From VAXT01 sp963728535 (GTDB lineage Bacteria; Actinomycetota; Thermoleophilia; Gaiellales; Gaiellaceae), in NCBI GenBank assembly GCA_963728535.1, contig CAVSKK010000001.1:2666001-2730000 (forward strand): a stretch of DNA of 64,000 bases, written 5' to 3'. Below, piece after piece: positions 17,026 to 26,377 of the stretch; positions within the stretch are counted from its first letter, which is position 1; every line of letters begins with the position of its first letter. A program made the translations under genes and the position numbers. Under the pieces are notes generated by a model, which saw only the letters and a program-made list of their open reading frames with translations, was not told where the DNA came from and searched no databases.

Positions 17026-17601
17026 GTGCTGACGCTCTACGACGCCGATCGCTGTCCGTACTGCGCCCGGGTGCGGATCGTGCTCGCAGAGAAGGGGGTC
17101 GAATACGAGACCGTGGCCATCGACCTCGACGACCGCCCAGCGTGGATCTACGAGAAGAACCCGCTTGGCAAGGTGCCGGTGCTCGAGGAGGACGTCTTCG
17201 TCCTGCCCGAGTCGGAGGTGATCAACGAGTACCTCGAGGAGCGCTATCCCGAGCCTCCTCTCTGGCCGGCCGATCCCGCCGAGCGAGCTCACGGCCGGCT
17301 CCTCGTTTTCCGCTTCGACCGGCTGAGCGACCCCTACTACGCGCTCCGGCGCGGGGACGAGCCCGCTCGAACCGAGCTCGACGAGCGGCTGAACGACCTC
17401 GATTCGCTGCTGTCCGGCCGGCCGTTTCTCTCGGGGCGAGAATTCGGGCTGGCGGACGCCGCGTACCTGCCGTGGATCTTGCGAGCCCGCCATGCTCTGA
17501 GCGTCGACCTCGAACCGCACGTCCACCTCTCCGACTGGGTGGGCCGGGTGAGCGAGCGCCCCTCGGTTGCGGCCGAGCTCGAGCTGCTCGCGCCGACGTG
17601 A
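17026..17601 (+). CDS. glutathione S-transferase-like protein
   Basis: 191-residue protein with an N-terminal thioredoxin fold (LTLYDADRCPYCARVRIVL, cis-Pro region GKVPVLEEDVFVLPESEVI) and an all-helical C-terminal domain with the GST capping motif LADAAYLPW. Actinobacteria mostly use mycothiol, so the true thiol is uncertain; it could also be a glutaredoxin-like reductase. GTG 17026 puts the first strand at the usual distance; GTG 17005 would overlap alkA and add seven residues. Confidence 0.82.
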   Translation: MLTLYDADRCPYCARVRIVLAEKGVEYETVAIDLDDRPAWIYEKNPLGKVPVLEEDVFVLPESEVINEYLEERYPEPPLWPADPAERAHGRLLVFRFDRLSDPYYALRRGDEPARTELDERLNDLDSLLSGRPFLSGREFGLADAAYLPWILRARHALSVDLEPHVHLSDWVGRVSERPSVAAELELLAPT

Positions 17602-18590
17602 CGATCCGCGAGGCGACCGACGCAGACTTCCCGGTCCTCGAGGAGCTGATCGCCGCGTACGTGGACGAGCACTGGGCGAGGCCGTATCCGCCGCCGCCTC
17701 TGCCCGACTCGTATCTCCGCGAGGGCCGCGTCGTGGTCGCAGAAGCCGACGGGGAGGTGGTCGGGATGGCGAAGGGAGAGCTTCGGCACGCCGTGGGTCA
17801 CGTCAGCCTCCTCTACGTCCGCCCCGAGATCCGCGGGCAAGGAGGTGGCAAGGAGCTCGTGCGCGACCTCGTCGCCTACTTCCGCGAGCAGGGAGTCGAG
17901 CACGTATCGTTGAACGTCGAGGTGCCGAACGAAGAGGCGCTTGCGTACTGGCGCCGGCTCGGGTTCACGGACTACCGCCGTTCGCTGCAGACCGACCTCG
18001 GGTCGCTCGAGAATCGGCTTGCAGGCGGGGCTGCCCCCTCCGTCGGGTCGGTGCACTTGCAGACGGACGACCAGAGCGCCGTCGAGAAAGCAGTCGCCCG
18101 TTTCGGCCCGCGCGTCGTGCGGTCCCGGGCCAGCGTCGTCTCGGCTCCGAAGAATGGCTGGATCGGCGTCTACGACGAGTCCGCGGCCGCCGAGCCCGAT
18201 CGCCTCCGAAAGCTCGCGTCGGAGCTCTCGTACGTCACCGGCGGAGTCGTGGTCGCTCTGGGCGCAGAGCGGGGAGCCGTCGTGCACCTGATCGCCTTCG
18301 AGCGTGGCCAGATGATGGACGAGTACCTCTCCGTACCCGAGTACTACGGAGCGCTTCCGCCGGGTGACGCAATGGCGCTGCGCGCGAACCCCACGCTGCT
18401 CGCCCGGTTGACCGGCGCGGAGCCGGCCGCGATCCGGGCCGTCGCGCGAACCGCCGACTCGCCGGCCGAGCTGCCGCCACTCGAGGAGCATTTCGCCGAG
18501 CTGGCCGAAGTGCTCGGGATCGTCGGCGCCGGCCTCGGTCTCGACGAGGCCGAGCGCCTCGAAGGCGCAGTGACCGTGCCGCACGCGTGA
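17598..18590 (+). CDS. GNAT acetyltransferase fused to an unrecognised C-terminal domain
   Basis: 330-residue protein. Residues 1-about 135 are a GNAT N-acetyltransferase: VTIREATDADFPVLEELI, the acetyl-CoA loop VRPEIRGQGGGKELVRDL, and NEEALAYWRRLGF. The remaining about 195 residues form a separate domain (VHLIAFERGQMMDEYLSVPE, then a helical end) that I do not recognise. It starts with GTG overlapping the GST stop by four bases (GTGA), so it is coupled to that gene. Substrate unknown. Confidence 0.8.
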   Translation: MTIREATDADFPVLEELIAAYVDEHWARPYPPPPLPDSYLREGRVVVAEADGEVVGMAKGELRHAVGHVSLLYVRPEIRGQGGGKELVRDLVAYFREQGVEHVSLNVEVPNEEALAYWRRLGFTDYRRSLQTDLGSLENRLAGGAAPSVGSVHLQTDDQSAVEKAVARFGPRVVRSRASVVSAPKNGWIGVYDESAAAEPDRLRKLASELSYVTGGVVVALGAERGAVVHLIAFERGQMMDEYLSVPEYYGALPPGDAMALRANPTLLARLTGAEPAAIRAVARTADSPAELPPLEEHFAELAEVLGIVGAGLGLDEAERLEGAVTVPHA

Positions 18591-19276
18591 TGAACGTCGT
18601 CCTCCTGCACGCCTTCCCGCTCGACGAGCGCATGTGGGAGCCGCAGTTGCCGGCGCTGGCGAGCCACGACGTGTCCGCGCCGAATCTCTACGACCTCGGT
18701 GGCAGCTCGGTCGACGGCTGGGCGCAGCGGATCCTGGACGAGACGGACGGCGATCTGGTCGCGGTCGGCGCGTCGATGGGCGGCTACGTGGCTCTCGCGC
18801 TGGCGCGGCTCGCTCCCGAGCGCATCCGCGGGCTCCTGCTCGTCGGCGCGCGACCGGACGCCGACTCCCCGGAGCGGCGTGCAGGCCGGGCCGGCACGAT
18901 CGAGCTCGTCGAGAACGAGGGTGCGCCGGGCCTCTGGGAGAACCAGCGCGACAAGCTCTTCGGCGAGCACGCACCCGAGGCCGCACTCGAGCTCGGTCGC
19001 ACGATGGCTCTCTCACGGGAGGTCCCGGATCTCGTCCGCGCGATCGAGGCGATCCGAGACCGGCCGGACAGCACCGGCGTGCTTCAGGCTACGCCGGTTG
19101 TCCTCGCGGTGGGCGCGGGCGACCTCTTCCTCCCGGTGGCCGAGGCCCGTGCCTTTGCGGAGCAGGCTCAGTCAGGCCGGCTGGTCGTCTTCGAGCGCTC
19201 GAGGCATCTGCCGAGCCTCGAGCAACCGGCCGAGTTCAACGAGACGTTGCTCGAGCTCCTGTCTTCGGCAGGCTGA
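18590..19276 (+). CDS. alpha/beta hydrolase
   Basis: 228-residue alpha/beta hydrolase. The oxyanion region VLLHAFPLDERMW opens the protein, the nucleophile elbow is VGASMGGYVAL (Ser), and the acid and base are expected near VGAGDLFLP and SRHLPSLEQP. Similar to small esterases and C-C hydrolases; substrate unknown. The ATG shares a base with the previous stop (TGATG). It runs 41 bases into the convergent DUF72 gene. Confidence 0.82.
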   Translation: MNVVLLHAFPLDERMWEPQLPALASHDVSAPNLYDLGGSSVDGWAQRILDETDGDLVAVGASMGGYVALALARLAPERIRGLLLVGARPDADSPERRAGRAGTIELVENEGAPGLWENQRDKLFGEHAPEAALELGRTMALSREVPDLVRAIEAIRDRPDSTGVLQATPVVLAVGAGDLFLPVAEARAFAEQAQSGRLVVFERSRHLPSLEQPAEFNETLLELLSSAG

Positions 19277-20192
19277 CGGGCAGCCCCTTGCCCACGAGCA
19301 GCTCCCGCAGCATCTCGGCGTTCGTCGGTGCTTGGGCGACCTCGCGGCCGCCGATTCGGCTTCGGTTGTTGTTGTTGAAGAGCACGTAGGCCTGCTCAGC
19401 TTGCTGGGAGAGCTCCTGTAGTGGCGTGACCCACTCCCCGAGCTCCTCCTCGGAGTAGAGGTAGTCGAACCGCTCCGCCGCGCTCTTGCCACGCGAGTTC
19501 CAGGTCTCGGCGTTCCGGCCGTGCAGGCGGACGTAGAGGATCGGAGTCGTGAGCGCAGAGACGGTGAGCGGGACGTTCCTGCCTTCCGAGCGGGGCGCAT
19601 CGACGACCACGTGGCTCATCCGGTGCTCCTCGAGGAAGCGAAGTGTCTCCTCGCGATGCTCCTCGTCGAGCCAGCTGCGGTGCCGGAACTCGACGAGCAT
19701 CTCGTCCCCGCCGAGCTGCTCGCGGGCCCACGCGAGGTAGTCGAACGAGGCTTCCTTCGGGACGATGTACGGCGGGAACTGGAAGAGGAGCCCACCCAGC
19801 TTCCCGGCTGAGCGCAGCGGCTCGAGTGCCTCGAGGAACCGGCGGAAGATCTCGGCGCGAAACTCTCGCGGCGGGCGATCGACCCGGCCCCGCTCGTCCT
19901 TCGGCGCCGCGTCGCGCAGGTCGGGCGGCAGCTGCTCGACCTTGACGGGGTGCCGGGTCATGACGCCGAAGGCCTTCACGTGCATCACGAACCCGTCCGG
20001 CGTGCGCTCCGCCCAGCGCTCGACCATCTCCTCGGCAGGCAGTCGGTAATAGGTCGAGTCGACCTCGACCATGTCGAAGTGCTCCGCGTAGTAGCGCAAC
20101 CGCTCGCCGGCCGCCACGCCTTTCGGGTACCAGTACTTGGAAAGCGCCTCGTCAGCCCAGGAGCACGTCCCAATGCGGATCGTGGCGGCCAC
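19236..20192 (-). CDS. DUF72 family protein (YecE-like)
   Basis: 318-residue TIM-barrel-like protein of the DUF72 family, common in bacteria but without a settled function. Typical motifs are IRIGTCSWADEAL, VEVDSTYYRLP, LLFQFPPYI, LVEFRHRSW and YVRLHGRN. The start is GTG 20192, six bases after a TAGGCT box on this strand, suggesting a leaderless message. It is divergent from murI. Confidence 0.87.
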   Translation of the reverse strand: MAATIRIGTCSWADEALSKYWYPKGVAAGERLRYYAEHFDMVEVDSTYYRLPAEEMVERWAERTPDGFVMHVKAFGVMTRHPVKVEQLPPDLRDAAPKDERGRVDRPPREFRAEIFRRFLEALEPLRSAGKLGGLLFQFPPYIVPKEASFDYLAWAREQLGGDEMLVEFRHRSWLDEEHREETLRFLEEHRMSHVVVDAPRSEGRNVPLTVSALTTPILYVRLHGRNAETWNSRGKSAAERFDYLYSEEELGEWVTPLQELSQQAEQAYVLFNNNNRSRIGGREVAQAPTNAEMLRELLVGKGLPVSLPKTGARATSR

Positions 20193-20214
20193 GCGGTGAG
20201 CCTACAATCAGATC
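20193..20214. promoter_or_regulatory. divergent leaderless promoters with interlocked -10 boxes (DUF72 / murI)
   Basis: The 22 bases between two GTG starts hold both promoters. On the plus strand TACAAT (20203-20208) lies six bases before murI. On the minus strand TAGGCT (20204-20199) lies six bases before DUF72. The two boxes share the central TA (AGCCTACAAT), so the polymerase can use only one side at a time. Confidence 0.6.
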
Positions 20215-21036
20215 GTGGATCCCCGGCCGGTGGGAGTCTTCGACTCCGGTACAGGAGGGCTGACCGTCCTCCACGAGTGCCTCGTGACGATGCCGCACGA
20301 GGATTTCCTCTACCTCGGCGACCTGGCTCGGCTCCCGTATGGGCCGCGCCCGCTCGACGAGATCCGGCGCTACGCCGGAGAGATCGCCGGCTACCTGGAA
20401 GGCCAGGGCGTCAAGCTGATCGTCGCGGCCTGCAACGCGGCGACCTCGGCGGCGCTGCCGGAGCTTCAGGAGCGCCTGGCGGTGCCGATCGTCGGCGTGA
20501 TCACGCCCGAGGCGCACGCCGCCGTCCTGACGACGCTCAACCGGCGGATCGGCCTGCTCGCGACCCAGGCGACCGTCACTGCGGGGCGCTACGCCGAGCT
20601 CGTGCGGACACTCGACGCCGGCGTCCGCTTCTTCCCGGTCGCCTGCCCGCGGCTCGTGCCGCTGATCGAGAGCGACGAGCCGTTCGGAGCGCAGACCGTT
20701 GACGCCGTCCGCGCGTACGCGGAGCCGTTGAAGCAGGCCGGCGTCGACACGGTCATCCTTGGTTGCACCCACTACCCCTTGATCCGGCCGATCTTCCAGC
20801 GCGTCTTCGGCCGCGGCGTGACGCTCGTCTTCTCGGCCGAGGAGACCGCGCGCGAGGTTGCCGAGACGCTCGAGCGAAAAGGGATCGCCAACGAGCCGAG
20901 CCGGGAGGGCGCTTATCGATTTCTCACCACGGGCGACCCGGAGCGCTTCCGAACGCTCGGCGAGCGCTTCCTCCAGCTCCCGCTCGGCGAGGTCGAGCAG
21001 GTCACGATCGCCCAGCTCGAAGCAGCAGCCGCATGA
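20215..21036 (+). CDS. murI: glutamate racemase
   Basis: 273-residue enzyme making D-glutamate for peptidoglycan. Both catalytic cysteines are present: C73 in ACNAATSAA (usually ACNTAS) and C184 in GCTHYPLI. The N-terminal GVFDSGTGGLTVL and YLGDLARLPYG are canonical. GTG start six bases after a TACAAT box, so probably leaderless. It heads an operon with rph, a MgtC-like gene and rdgB, overlapping rph by four bases (ATGA). Confidence 0.95.
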   Translation: MDPRPVGVFDSGTGGLTVLHECLVTMPHEDFLYLGDLARLPYGPRPLDEIRRYAGEIAGYLEGQGVKLIVAACNAATSAALPELQERLAVPIVGVITPEAHAAVLTTLNRRIGLLATQATVTAGRYAELVRTLDAGVRFFPVACPRLVPLIESDEPFGAQTVDAVRAYAEPLKQAGVDTVILGCTHYPLIRPIFQRVFGRGVTLVFSAEETAREVAETLERKGIANEPSREGAYRFLTTGDPERFRTLGERFLQLPLGEVEQVTIAQLEAAAA

Positions 21037-21746
21037 GCCGTCCAAGCGGACGACGCCCTGACGAGCTTCGGGAGCTCGAGATCCAGCCGGACTACCTGGA
21101 GCAGGCGAACGGGTCGGCCCTGATCTCGTTCGGCAAGACCCGCGTGCTCTGCACGGCGTCCATCGAGGAGGGCGTCCCCCGCTGGCTCGCCGGCCGAGGC
21201 CGCGGGTGGTTGACGGCCGAGTACTCGATGCTGCCGGCCTCGACCGGTCAGCGAACCCAGCGAGAGGCGAGCTCGGGGAAGCAGAAAGGCAGGACGGTCG
21301 AGATCCAGCGGCTGATCGGCCGCGCTCTGCGGGCCGTCGCCGATCTGGACGCGCTCGGCGAACGGACGCTCTGGATCGACTGCGACGTCATCCAGGCGGA
21401 CGGAGGCACTCGTTGCGCGGCGATCTCGGGCGCCTACGTTGCTGCACGGCGGGCGCTCGACCACATGGGCCTCGGAAAGGCGCTGACCGATTCTGTCGGC
21501 GCCGTCTCGGTCGGAATCGTCGAGGGCGAGCCGGTGCTCGACCTCGACTATCCGGAGGACTCCTCGGCCCAGGTGGACGTCAACGTCGTCATGGCCGGCG
21601 ACGGTCGCCTGATCGAGGTCCAGGCGACGGCCGAGCGCGCGCCGCTCGACCGCGACCAGCTCGACGAGCTGCTCGACCTCGCCGCGGCCGGGATCGAGGA
21701 GATCGGATTGGCTCAGCAGGACGCGGTGGAGGCCGTGCGTGCCTGA
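21033..21746 (+). CDS. rph: ribonuclease PH
   Basis: 237-residue phosphorolytic 3'-exoribonuclease that trims tRNA precursors. Motifs include SFGKTRVLCTASIEEGVP, GWLTAEYSMLP, the RTVEIQRLIGRALRA helix and IDCDVIQADGGTRCAAISG. The murI-rph-rdgB order is common in Actinobacteria and supports the call. The ATG overlaps the murI stop. Confidence 0.95.
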   Translation: MSRPSGRRPDELRELEIQPDYLEQANGSALISFGKTRVLCTASIEEGVPRWLAGRGRGWLTAEYSMLPASTGQRTQREASSGKQKGRTVEIQRLIGRALRAVADLDALGERTLWIDCDVIQADGGTRCAAISGAYVAARRALDHMGLGKALTDSVGAVSVGIVEGEPVLDLDYPEDSSAQVDVNVVMAGDGRLIEVQATAERAPLDRDQLDELLDLAAAGIEEIGLAQQDAVEAVRA

Positions 21747-22419
21747 GCTCCACTTCGCAGAGGTTCTGTTCCGCGTCGTGCTGGCTGGAGTTCTCGGCGG
21801 TGCGATCGGCGTCGAGCGCGAGATCCGGGAGCGCGAAGCGGGCCTGCGAACGCATCTCCTCGTTGCCGTCGGCGCCGCACTCTTCACGCTCGTCTCGGCG
21901 TACGGCTGGCACGACTTTCACTTCTCGACCGAGAGCGGCATCACCTACGACCCGACGCGAATCGCGGCGCAGATCGTGACCGGGATCGGCTTCCTCGGCG
22001 CGGGCGCGATCATCCGGCAGGGCCTCTCGGTGCGCGGGCTGACAACGGCTGCGAGCCTCTGGGTCGTGGCTGCGATCGGGATCGCCGCGGGCGCCGGCTA
22101 CTACACCGGAGCGGTGATCACGACGATCGTCGTGCTCGTCAGCCTCTGGCCGCTGCGAATCCTCGCGTACCGGTTCATCGAGCGGATCCGGCCGGGAGAG
22201 AAGAGGCTGGAGGTCGAGCTCGGCGCCAACGAGAGCCCGGCATTGCTCCTCGAGGTCCTGGAGGGCCACGGAGGCGAGGTCCGTGCCTTCGAGGTCGACG
22301 ACTCCCGTGACCGGCGCCGTGTCGTCCTCGACCTTCGGCTCGAGGGCCATCAGCCGCACGCCGTGACGGCGGCGCTCATGCGCCTCGAGCCGGTGCTCGG
22401 GGTGCGGTGGACCGACTAG
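21739..22419 (+). CDS. MgtC/SapB family membrane protein
   Basis: 226-residue membrane protein with the MgtC pattern: LGGAIGVEREIREREAGLRTH, then GIGFLGAGAIIRQG and GLTTAASLWVVAAIG, in four or five helices, followed by a soluble ACT-like C-terminal domain (about 155-226). MgtC proteins are linked to magnesium limitation and regulation of ATP synthase in pathogens; the role in this organism is unknown. GTG start overlapping rph by eight bases, and its end overlaps rdgB. Confidence 0.87.
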   Translation: MPELHFAEVLFRVVLAGVLGGAIGVEREIREREAGLRTHLLVAVGAALFTLVSAYGWHDFHFSTESGITYDPTRIAAQIVTGIGFLGAGAIIRQGLSVRGLTTAASLWVVAAIGIAAGAGYYTGAVITTIVVLVSLWPLRILAYRFIERIRPGEKRLEVELGANESPALLLEVLEGHGGEVRAFEVDDSRDRRRVVLDLRLEGHQPHAVTAALMRLEPVLGVRWTD

Positions 22420-22967
22420 CCGTCCTCGCCTCGGGGAACGAGAACAAGCTCAGGGAGCTGCGCCACGCGCTGCCCGGCTGGGAGCTCGAGCTCCTCGACG
22501 CCGACGACTATCCGCCCGAGGACGGCGACACGTACTACGAGAACGCCCGCGCGAAGGCCGAGTTCGGCCGGACGGTCGAGCCGCAGCGCTGGGTGCTCGG
22601 CGAGGACTCGGGAATCGAGATCGAGGGTCTCGGCGGCGGGCCGGGCGTCAAGTCGGCGAGGTGGGCGGCGGGCAGGGAGGCCGAGCGCGCGATCGAGGAG
22701 CTGCGCGGGGTCGAAGGCGAGGGCCGCCGCGCGCGCTATGTCTGCGAGCTCGTCGCGCTGGCACCCGACGGAACCGAGCACCGCGGCACGGGCATCCTCG
22801 AAGGCCGGATCGCCGAGGAACCAAGCGGCACCGCCGGCTTCGGCTTCGACCCGGTCTTCATCCCCGAGGGCGAAAAGCAAACCGTTGCCCAGCTTGGCAA
22901 CGCATGGAAAGCCGACAACTCCCACCGCGCGCTCGCCGCTCGAGCCCTCCTCGAAGGCCTCACCTAG
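22407..22967 (+). CDS. rdgB: XTP/dITP diphosphatase (RdgB/HAM1)
   Basis: 186-residue house-cleaning enzyme that hydrolyses non-canonical purine triphosphates. It opens with LAVLASGNENKLRELRHAL, has the active-site segment GEDSGIEIEGLGGGPGV and ends with GFGFDPVFIPEG and NSHRALAARAL, all standard. GTG start inside the previous gene. Its last four bases overlap the convergent YihY-like gene. Confidence 0.94.
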   Translation: MDRLAVLASGNENKLRELRHALPGWELELLDADDYPPEDGDTYYENARAKAEFGRTVEPQRWVLGEDSGIEIEGLGGGPGVKSARWAAGREAERAIEELRGVEGEGRRARYVCELVALAPDGTEHRGTGILEGRIAEEPSGTAGFGFDPVFIPEGEKQTVAQLGNAWKADNSHRALAARALLEGLT

Positions 22968-23782
22968 GCGAGGCCAGTTGCTTCCTCGAGGTCGACCGTC
23001 TGGCGGCGCCCGCGGGCGAGCCACCAGTTGATCTCGGCACCGAAGACGATCACGTTCGCCATCAGGTAGAGCCAGACGAGCAGCAGTGCGGGCGCGCCGA
23101 AGGCCTGGAGAGCGATCACGTCCCTCGAGAGCCGGAGGTACACCGGCAGCAACTGGAAGCTCGCCTCGAGGGCAATCGTCGCCACGATCGTGCCCGGAAG
23201 CACTTCCTTGAACTCCAGCTTTTCGTTCGTCAGCAAGTAGTAGACCGCGAACAGGAAGACGAACACGGAGACGGTGGAGATCAGGACCGAGATTCCGTAG
23301 GCGACATAGTCGTTGGCGAAGAAGCCTTCAGCGAACCGCTTGAGGATCTCGTATCCGAACGAGCCGACGAGCAGCCCGACGAAGAGCGTGACGAGCGACC
23401 CCACGAGCAGCAACACGGCGATCAGCTTCCCGTGCAGGAACGAGCGGTTGGGCTTCCCGTAGACGATGTTGAACGCCGACTCGAGCACGCTGAAGAGCGA
23501 GAGCGAGGTCCAGCCGACGAACACGGCCCCGATCACGCCCAGCGTTGCGGCGTTGTCCTGCACCGAGCGGACGACCTTGAGGATGCCGTCGACCGAGCTC
23601 GACGGGAACGCCTTGTTCAGCTCCGTGACGAGGAAGCTCGACTCGTCGGCCCGGCCGGCGAAGCCGAGCAGTGCGAGGGCAAGGAAGAGGAGCGGCACGA
23701 ACGAGAGGAGTGCGAAGTACGCGATCATCGCCGCGAGATGCGTGCCCCGGTCGGCGAAGAACTTCGAAAAGAGCTCTCCCAT
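22964..23782 (-). CDS. YihY/BrkB family membrane protein
   Basis: 272-residue integral membrane protein with about six helices and the family motifs LAAMIAYFALLSFVPLLFL, SLFSVLESAFNIVYG and a C-terminal GAEINWWLARGR. The family was once called ribonuclease BN by mistake; its function is unknown. I start at ATG 23782; the open frame extends to 24061, but that part lies within the divergent gene and reads as low-complexity shadow sequence. Confidence 0.85.
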   Translation of the reverse strand: MGELFSKFFADRGTHLAAMIAYFALLSFVPLLFLALALLGFAGRADESSFLVTELNKAFPSSSVDGILKVVRSVQDNAATLGVIGAVFVGWTSLSLFSVLESAFNIVYGKPNRSFLHGKLIAVLLLVGSLVTLFVGLLVGSFGYEILKRFAEGFFANDYVAYGISVLISTVSVFVFLFAVYYLLTNEKLEFKEVLPGTIVATIALEASFQLLPVYLRLSRDVIALQAFGAPALLLVWLYLMANVIVFGAEINWWLARGRRQTVDLEEATGLA

Positions 23783-23807
23783 CGTGCGGGAGGCTAATCT
23801 CTCCGTC
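23783..23807. promoter_or_regulatory. divergent leaderless promoters with interlocked -10 boxes (YihY / roadblock gene)
   Basis: The 25 bases between two ATG starts. Plus strand: TAATCT (23795-23800), seven bases before ATG 23808. Minus strand: TAGCCT (23796-23791), eight bases before ATG 23782. The boxes share their TA, the same architecture as at 20193-20214. Confidence 0.5.
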
Positions 23808-24185
23808 ATGACGGAGCCACTCGCCGAGCTGACCGAGATCTCCTCGCAGGTGGAGGCCGCTGTCCTCCTCGACGCAAGCGGCGCCGTCACGGCAGCGACG
23901 CTCCCGGACGAGGCCGCGGCCAGGGTCGCATCCTCGGCCCGGGCGCTCCTGGAGTCGGCCGGGCAGCTTCGGGACGGCGAGCTCACGCAGGTCGAGGCGG
24001 CGACCGGCGACGGAAGCCTCTTCGTCGTCCGGGACGGAGAGCGGCTGATCGCAGCCGTCACCCGGCCGGAACCAACCTCGGGGCTCGTCTTCTACGACCT
24101 CAAGAGCTGCTTGCGGCGCGCCGCCGAGAAGCCCAAGCCCAAGCCGAAGCGCCGATCCCGGGCCAAGGCCAGTGGGACGACGTAG
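23808..24185 (+). CDS. small roadblock/LC7-like protein
   Basis: 125-residue protein. Residues 1-about 100 resemble a roadblock/LC7 domain (VEAAVLLDASGAVTAATLPDEA, then LFVVRDGERLIAAVTRP), a fold that in bacteria often partners small GTPases. The tail is very basic (KPKPKPKRRSRAK). No GTPase gene is near. The next gene starts 14 bases before its stop, so the two are cotranscribed with pyrE. Confidence 0.6.
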   Translation: MTEPLAELTEISSQVEAAVLLDASGAVTAATLPDEAAARVASSARALLESAGQLRDGELTQVEAATGDGSLFVVRDGERLIAAVTRPEPTSGLVFYDLKSCLRRAAEKPKPKPKRRSRAKASGTT

Positions 24186-24375
24186 GCTCGTCGTGCTCGC
24201 GCTCGGCGCGGCTTCGCTGCTCGGCATCGGGCTGTACGCGCGGCGGGACCGGCCGGACGTGCGAATCGACCTGTACTTCGCGGACGGCTCGATGGTCACT
24301 CTGGACCGTGCCTCGCCGGAAGCGGCCCGCCTGCTCCCGCCTGCGCAGGACGCTCTGCGCGCAGCCCGCTCGTGA
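24172..24375 (+). CDS. small single-helix membrane protein of unknown function
   Basis: 67 residues: basic start (MGRRR), one hydrophobic helix (residues 6-22), then a short exported part with VRIDLYFADGSMVTLD. I do not recognise a family. GTG start overlapping the roadblock-like gene; the TGA stop overlaps the pyrE GTG by four bases. Tight packing on both sides supports that it is a real gene. Confidence 0.6.
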   Translation: MGRRRLVVLALGAASLLGIGLYARRDRPDVRIDLYFADGSMVTLDRASPEAARLLPPAQDALRAARS

Positions 24376-24929
24376 AACGGGAAGAGCTGGCTGCGGCAAT
24401 CCGGGAGCACGCGTACCTCGAGGGCGACTTCGTTCTTCGCTCGGGCCGGCGCTCGAGCTACTACCTCGACAAGTACCGGTTCGAGACCCGGCCCGACGTG
24501 CTCGCGGCGCTTGGCGACCACATCGCGGCAACCGTCGCCGAGCACGAGCCGGACGCGGTTCGGCTCGCCGGCCCCGAGCTCGGTGCGGTGGCGCTCGCGG
24601 CGGCCGCCTCGCTGGCCTCGGGCCTGCCGTTCCTGATCGTCCGCAAGGCCGCGAAGGAGTACGGGACTGCGAACCGGCTCGAAGGGCTCTACGAACCGGG
24701 CGAGCGGATCTGCCTCGTCGAGGACGTCGTCACCTCGGGAGGCGCTGCGGTGGATGCGCTCGATGCCCTCCGCGAGGCCGGTCTGGAGTGCCGAATCGCG
24801 GTCTGCGTGGTCGATCGCGAGGAGGGCGGAGTGGACGCTCTGGCGCGTCGTGGAGCCCGTCTCGTGCCCCTGTTTCGGGCAGGAGACTTGCTCGCCACGC
24901 AGAAAACCGCCGCAAAACCGCATGGTTGA
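24372..24929 (+). CDS. pyrE: orotate phosphoribosyltransferase
   Basis: 185-residue enzyme that makes orotidine monophosphate from orotate and PRPP. It has SGRRSSYYLDKYRFETRP, LAGPELGAVALAAAASLA, the loop lysines in LIVRKAAKEYGTA and the PRPP-binding LVEDVVTSGGAAVDAL. GTG start. pyrF, the next enzyme of the pathway, lies only 520 bases downstream behind the HU gene. Confidence 0.95.
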   Translation: MKREELAAAIREHAYLEGDFVLRSGRRSSYYLDKYRFETRPDVLAALGDHIAATVAEHEPDAVRLAGPELGAVALAAAASLASGLPFLIVRKAAKEYGTANRLEGLYEPGERICLVEDVVTSGGAAVDALDALREAGLECRIAVCVVDREEGGVDALARRGARLVPLFRAGDLLATQKTAAKPHG

Positions 24930-24987
24930 GCCGAAACGCCCTGGCTGTTAGGGTCCGAATGCGGATAACTGAACCGTTACAGGAGGG

Positions 24988-25290
24988 ATGCACGTGACAA
25001 AACAGGAGTTCGTCGACAAGGTCGCCGACAGGGCGAATCTCTCGAAGCGCGACGCGGCAGATGCCGTGGACGCCTTCCTGGACTCGATCACCGAGGTACT
25101 CCGCGGAGGCGGCGAGGTCGCTTTCACGGGCTTCGGGAAGTTCACGACGCAGGCACGCGCCGCACGCCAGGGCGTCAATCCGAGGAATCCGACCCAGCGG
25201 GTGCAGATCCCCGCGACGACAGTTCCGAAGTTCTCTGCTGGTAGCCAGCTCAAGGCGGCAGTGAAGAGCGGCGCCGGCCATCCGATGTAG
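24988..25290 (+). CDS. hup: HU-family DNA-binding protein
   Basis: 100-residue histone-like protein. MHVTKQEFVDKVADRANLSK starts the dimerisation helices, FTGFGKFTTQARAARQGVNP forms the beta arm with the usual GFG, and KFSAGSQLKAAV ends the core. It lacks the long lysine/alanine tail of mycobacterial HupB. A strong site AGGAGGG precedes the ATG, and an ideal terminator follows, so it can be its own transcript. Confidence 0.94.
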   Translation: MHVTKQEFVDKVADRANLSKRDAADAVDAFLDSITEVLRGGGEVAFTGFGKFTTQARAARQGVNPRNPTQRVQIPATTVPKFSAGSQLKAAVKSGAGHPM

Positions 25291-25314
25291 CCCACGCGCC
25301 ATCGAAGGTTTCTC

Positions 25315-25344
25315 GGGGGCCGCTCGTAGAGCGGCCCCCGTTTT
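25315..25344 (+). terminator. rho-independent terminator of hup
   Basis: A perfect 11-base-pair stem, GGGGGCCGCTC (25315-25325) with GAGCGGCCCCC (25329-25339), closes a three-base loop and is followed by GTTTT. It lies 25 bases after the hup stop. Confidence 0.9.
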
Positions 25345-25368
25345 CGTTCCCGACGCTCGTCTTTAACG

Positions 25369-25393
25369 GTCACGCCGGCAAAGCCGGCATGAC
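25369..25393. repeat. inverted repeat between hup and pyrF
   Basis: GTCACGCCGGC (25369-25379) and GCCGGCATGAC (25383-25393) pair with one mismatch across a three-base loop. No T-run follows, so it is not a standard terminator. It ends about 40 bases before the pyrF -10 box and may be an operator or a second hairpin that insulates pyrF. Confidence 0.45.
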
Positions 25394-25434
25394 CTCCTAG
25401 CGGCATCGCAAGCGACGCCGTGGGGGCGCGCAGC

Positions 25435-25447
25435 TAACCTGACTGCG
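25435..25447 (+). promoter_or_regulatory. leaderless promoter -10 box of pyrF
   Basis: TAACCT at 25435-25440, seven bases before the pyrF ATG, with no ribosome site between. Confidence 0.5.
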
Positions 25448-26373
<926 letters not shown>

Positions 26374-26377
<4 letters not shown>

